A stretch of DNA of 6,552 nucleotides from Candidatus Hydrogenedentota bacterium (GTDB lineage: Bacteria > Hydrogenedentota > Hydrogenedentia > Hydrogenedentales > SLHB01): contig JAFGTL010000328.1 of NCBI GenBank assembly GCA_016934125.1, forward strand, positions 1-6,552. Reading direction: 5' to 3'. Under the pieces are notes generated by a model that was not told the DNA's origin, did not search any database, and saw only the letters and a program-made list of their open reading frames with translations. Below, piece by piece: positions 4,762 through 6,552 of the stretch. Every line of letters begins with the position of its first letter. The stretch's first letter is position 1. The position numbers and the translations under genes were made by a program.

Positions 4762-6552
4762 CTAGCGCGAGAGCCGGGCAGAATCCAGGGCGCGGCGGGC
4801 GGCGAACTCCATGAGGGCGATGCCGGCCGCAAACACGGCCACGGCGGGGAGGAGGACGGACAGGGGCAGGCCCTGCTCGTCGAGATGGCGTTCCTCGAGG
4901 AAGGTTCGCAGCGGCGTGGGGAGCCGGCCGAGTTGGGCGAGCACGCCGAAGGCGTTGAGCATGAAGTGTGCGGCCATCCCGGTGTACAGGGAATTGGACT
5001 TCCACACGACGTAGGCGAGCATCACCCCGCTGAGGATGATCACGGGGGCGCGGTGAATGCTGTAGTGGGACATGCCGAAGAGCAGGCCTGCGAGCGCCCA
5101 CGCCGCCCAGGCGGGCACGCGCCCGCGGAGGCCCGAGAGGACGGCGCCACGGAACAGCACCTCCTCACAGATGGCGGGAGAGATGGCGACGACAAACAGG
5201 AGCACGCACAGGCCCGCCCCGCCATCAGGCAGGAACACCTGGCCGAGGCCCTCTTTGATGGACTCGGGCATCGGGAGGATTCGATTCTGCCAGGAGGTGG
5301 TCTGGATGGCGAGGGGGATCCACGCCGTCGCGATGAGGAGCGTGGCGGCGGCCGCCGCCGCGGAGGGCCTATGCAGCCGCAGGGACTGGCGCAGATCGAC
5401 GCGGAGGTACCAGAGCAGCGTGAGGGTGGGCAGCAAGATCAGGCCCCATTGGGTGACGAGGAGGCCGGACAGGAGGTGGCGGCTCTGCCAGTATGCGCCG
5501 ATGTAGAAGACGAGCAATGAACTGACGACGAAGGCGAGCAGTGCGATACCGAGGGTGGGCGCGGGGCGATGGGCAAACTCGGCCCGGCGCCACGTCAGGG
5601 GGATGCCGCGCTCCTCGGAGAGGACAACCTCCTCGCGGCGGAAGAGCCAGGCGGCGAGCAGGAGGGCGAGCAGGGCGTACAGCCCGGTGATGACAAGCAC
5701 TTCGAGGAGGCCGTCGGCGTCGGTCTTGCCTGTCATGAGATCCTTGAAGACGAGGGCGACGTTGGTGATGGGGATGAGGCGCGTGATGGGGGTGAGGGAG
5801 GCGCCGGGCACGCCGGCATAGGCGGCCGGAAACAGCATGAGGAGGAAGAAGGGGGCGACGAAATTCTGGGCTTCGCGGAAACTGCGCGCGCACACGGCGA
5901 TCGACATCATGATGGCCGACACGAGCAGCGAGAGCGGAACGAGCGTCATGGCGATGAGGAGGATCGTCATAGGGGGAAACCGGAGTTCGAACTGGCCAAC
6001 CTGGCCCTGGAGTTGGGACAGTTGGAGGGCGATGGTGAGCATAATGCTGCCGAGATTGACGAGGCCGGTGAGCAGGGAGAGGCAGCACACGGTGACATAC
6101 TTGCCGCAGACGATCTCGCCGGTGGTTACCGGGGCGGCGAGGAGGGTTTCGAAGGTGCCGCGCTCCTTCTCGCCGGCGGTGAGGTCGATGGCCGGGTAGA
6201 ACGCGCCCAACCCCACCATGACCACCATGAGCACGGGGAGCACCATGCCGAGGATGGTGCCGGCGGCTTTGGCCGGGGGCGCGACATCGACTCGCGAGAC
6301 GCGCAAGGGGTTGATGTATTCCTCGGCGACGCCGAGCGCCTGGAGCCGTTCGGCCTGGAGTACGGCCGCCTCGCGCCGAAGGCCCTCGGTGAGCCGGTGG
6401 GCGGCCTCGCGGGAATGGGTTTCGGTGGCGTCGAAGCGGATGAAGACTTCGAAGCCCCTACCGTCGGCCAGGAGTTGGGCGGCTCCGGCCGCGGCCGTCA
6501 CGACGGCGTCCACGCGGCCCTGGAGCAGCGCCTGTTCCGGATCGTCGGGCTC
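4762..6552 (-). CDS. NatB-like ABC-2 transporter permease fused to CPBP intramembrane metalloprotease, N-terminus beyond right edge
   Basis: The visible 596 residues (codon 1 at 6552) are an integral membrane protein in two parts. The first, to about residue 305, is an ABC-2 type permease like NatB. It has a soluble loop whose GRVDAVVTA (12-20) is typical of the extracytoplasmic domain, a membrane helix near 98-120, the signature GEKERGTFETLL (127-138), then further helices near 154-175, 195-221, 231-248 and 283-303. The second part has several helices and the CPBP (CAAX/Abi protease) motifs: EEVLFR with Glu463-Glu464 and Arg468, FGMSH ending in His496, and HFMLN with His529 and Asn533. All expected catalytic residues are present. 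The frame is open to the edge and the first permease helix is missing, so perhaps 80-110 residues lie outside. The GTG at 6513 is internal, not the start. An ATPase partner is expected upstream, off the window. The transported or cleaved substrate is unknown. Confidence 0.92.
   Translation of the reverse strand, partial: EPDDPEQALLQGRVDAVVTAAAGAAQLLADGRGFEVFIRFDATETHSREAAHRLTEGLRREAAVLQAERLQALGVAEEYINPLRVSRVDVAPPAKAAGTILGMVLPVLMVVMVGLGAFYPAIDLTAGEKERGTFETLLAAPVTTGEIVCGKYVTVCCLSLLTGLVNLGSIMLTIALQLSQLQGQVGQFELRFPPMTILLIAMTLVPLSLLVSAIMMSIAVCARSFREAQNFVAPFFLLMLFPAAYAGVPGASLTPITRLIPITNVALVFKDLMTGKTDADGLLEVLVITGLYALLALLLAAWLFRREEVVLSEERGIPLTWRRAEFAHRPAPTLGIALLAFVVSSLLVFYIGAYWQSRHLLSGLLVTQWGLILLPTLTLLWYLRVDLRQSLRLHRPSAAAAAATLLIATAWIPLAIQTTSWQNRILPMPESIKEGLGQVFLPDGGAGLCVLLFVVAISPAICEEVLFRGAVLSGLRGRVPAWAAWALAGLLFGMSHYSIHRAPVIILSGVMLAYVVWKSNSLYTGMAAHFMLNAFGVLAQLGRLPTPLRTFLEERHLDEQGLPLSVLLPAVAVFAAGIALMEFAARRALDSARLSR

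Noticed and set aside
3792..4832. A 346-codon minus-strand frame and a 285-codon plus-strand frame over the second oxidoreductase
   Set aside because: Both overlap the clear Gfo/Idh/MocA gene. One is Ser/Pro/Arg-rich and the other is its antisense. Neither shows family motifs.
1..6552. Novel defence system, prophage, CRISPR or transposon
   Set aside because: I saw no nuclease, reverse transcriptase, transposase, spaced direct repeats or terminal repeats. The CPBP domain is related to Abi proteins, but alone it is not evidence of phage defence.

Overview
The window is a G+C-rich bacterial segment carrying six protein genes packed tightly on both strands. No RNA gene, mobile element, CRISPR array or phage gene is visible. 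Gene content points to a Planctomycetota-like or related lineage (Verrucomicrobiota, Lentisphaerota or Hydrogenedentota are also possible): two Gfo/Idh/MocA oxidoreductases, a ThuA-domain protein, and an ABC-2 permease fused to a CPBP intramembrane protease. This assignment is an inference from family distribution. No phylogenetic marker is present.

Layout from left to right. (1) 1-1579, minus strand: a ThuA-domain protein (935-1579) followed 33 nt later by a Gfo/Idh/MocA oxidoreductase (1-901) that runs off the left edge. Each has a strong Shine-Dalgarno sequence, and they look like a two-gene carbohydrate operon. (2) 1668-2243, minus strand: a small SAM-dependent methyltransferase of the PmtA-like phospholipid N-methyltransferase type, 88 nt upstream of the ThuA gene. 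(3) 2244-2541: a divergent control region of about 300 bp. It holds a good minus-strand promoter with a 13-bp inverted repeat in its spacer, a plausible plus-strand promoter, and several GC-rich inverted repeats. (4) 2542-3648, plus strand: a PLP-dependent class I/II aminotransferase, the only plus-strand gene. (5) 3673-4671, minus strand: a second Gfo/Idh/MocA oxidoreductase of a different subfamily, convergent with the aminotransferase across a 24-bp gap and starting at GTG. (6) 4762-6552, minus strand: the C-terminal 596 residues of a NatB-like ABC-2 permease fused to a CPBP (CAAX/Abi-type) protease. Its N-terminus lies beyond the right edge.

The best functional link is the ThuA plus Gfo/Idh/MocA pair, which recalls rhizobial ThuA/ThuB, where disaccharides are handled through 3-keto sugars. 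The aminotransferase, methyltransferase and fused permease-protease have no obvious shared pathway with the pair. The second oxidoreductase may act on another sugar or polyol. The items most worth a second look are the permease-protease fusion and the divergent regulatory region.
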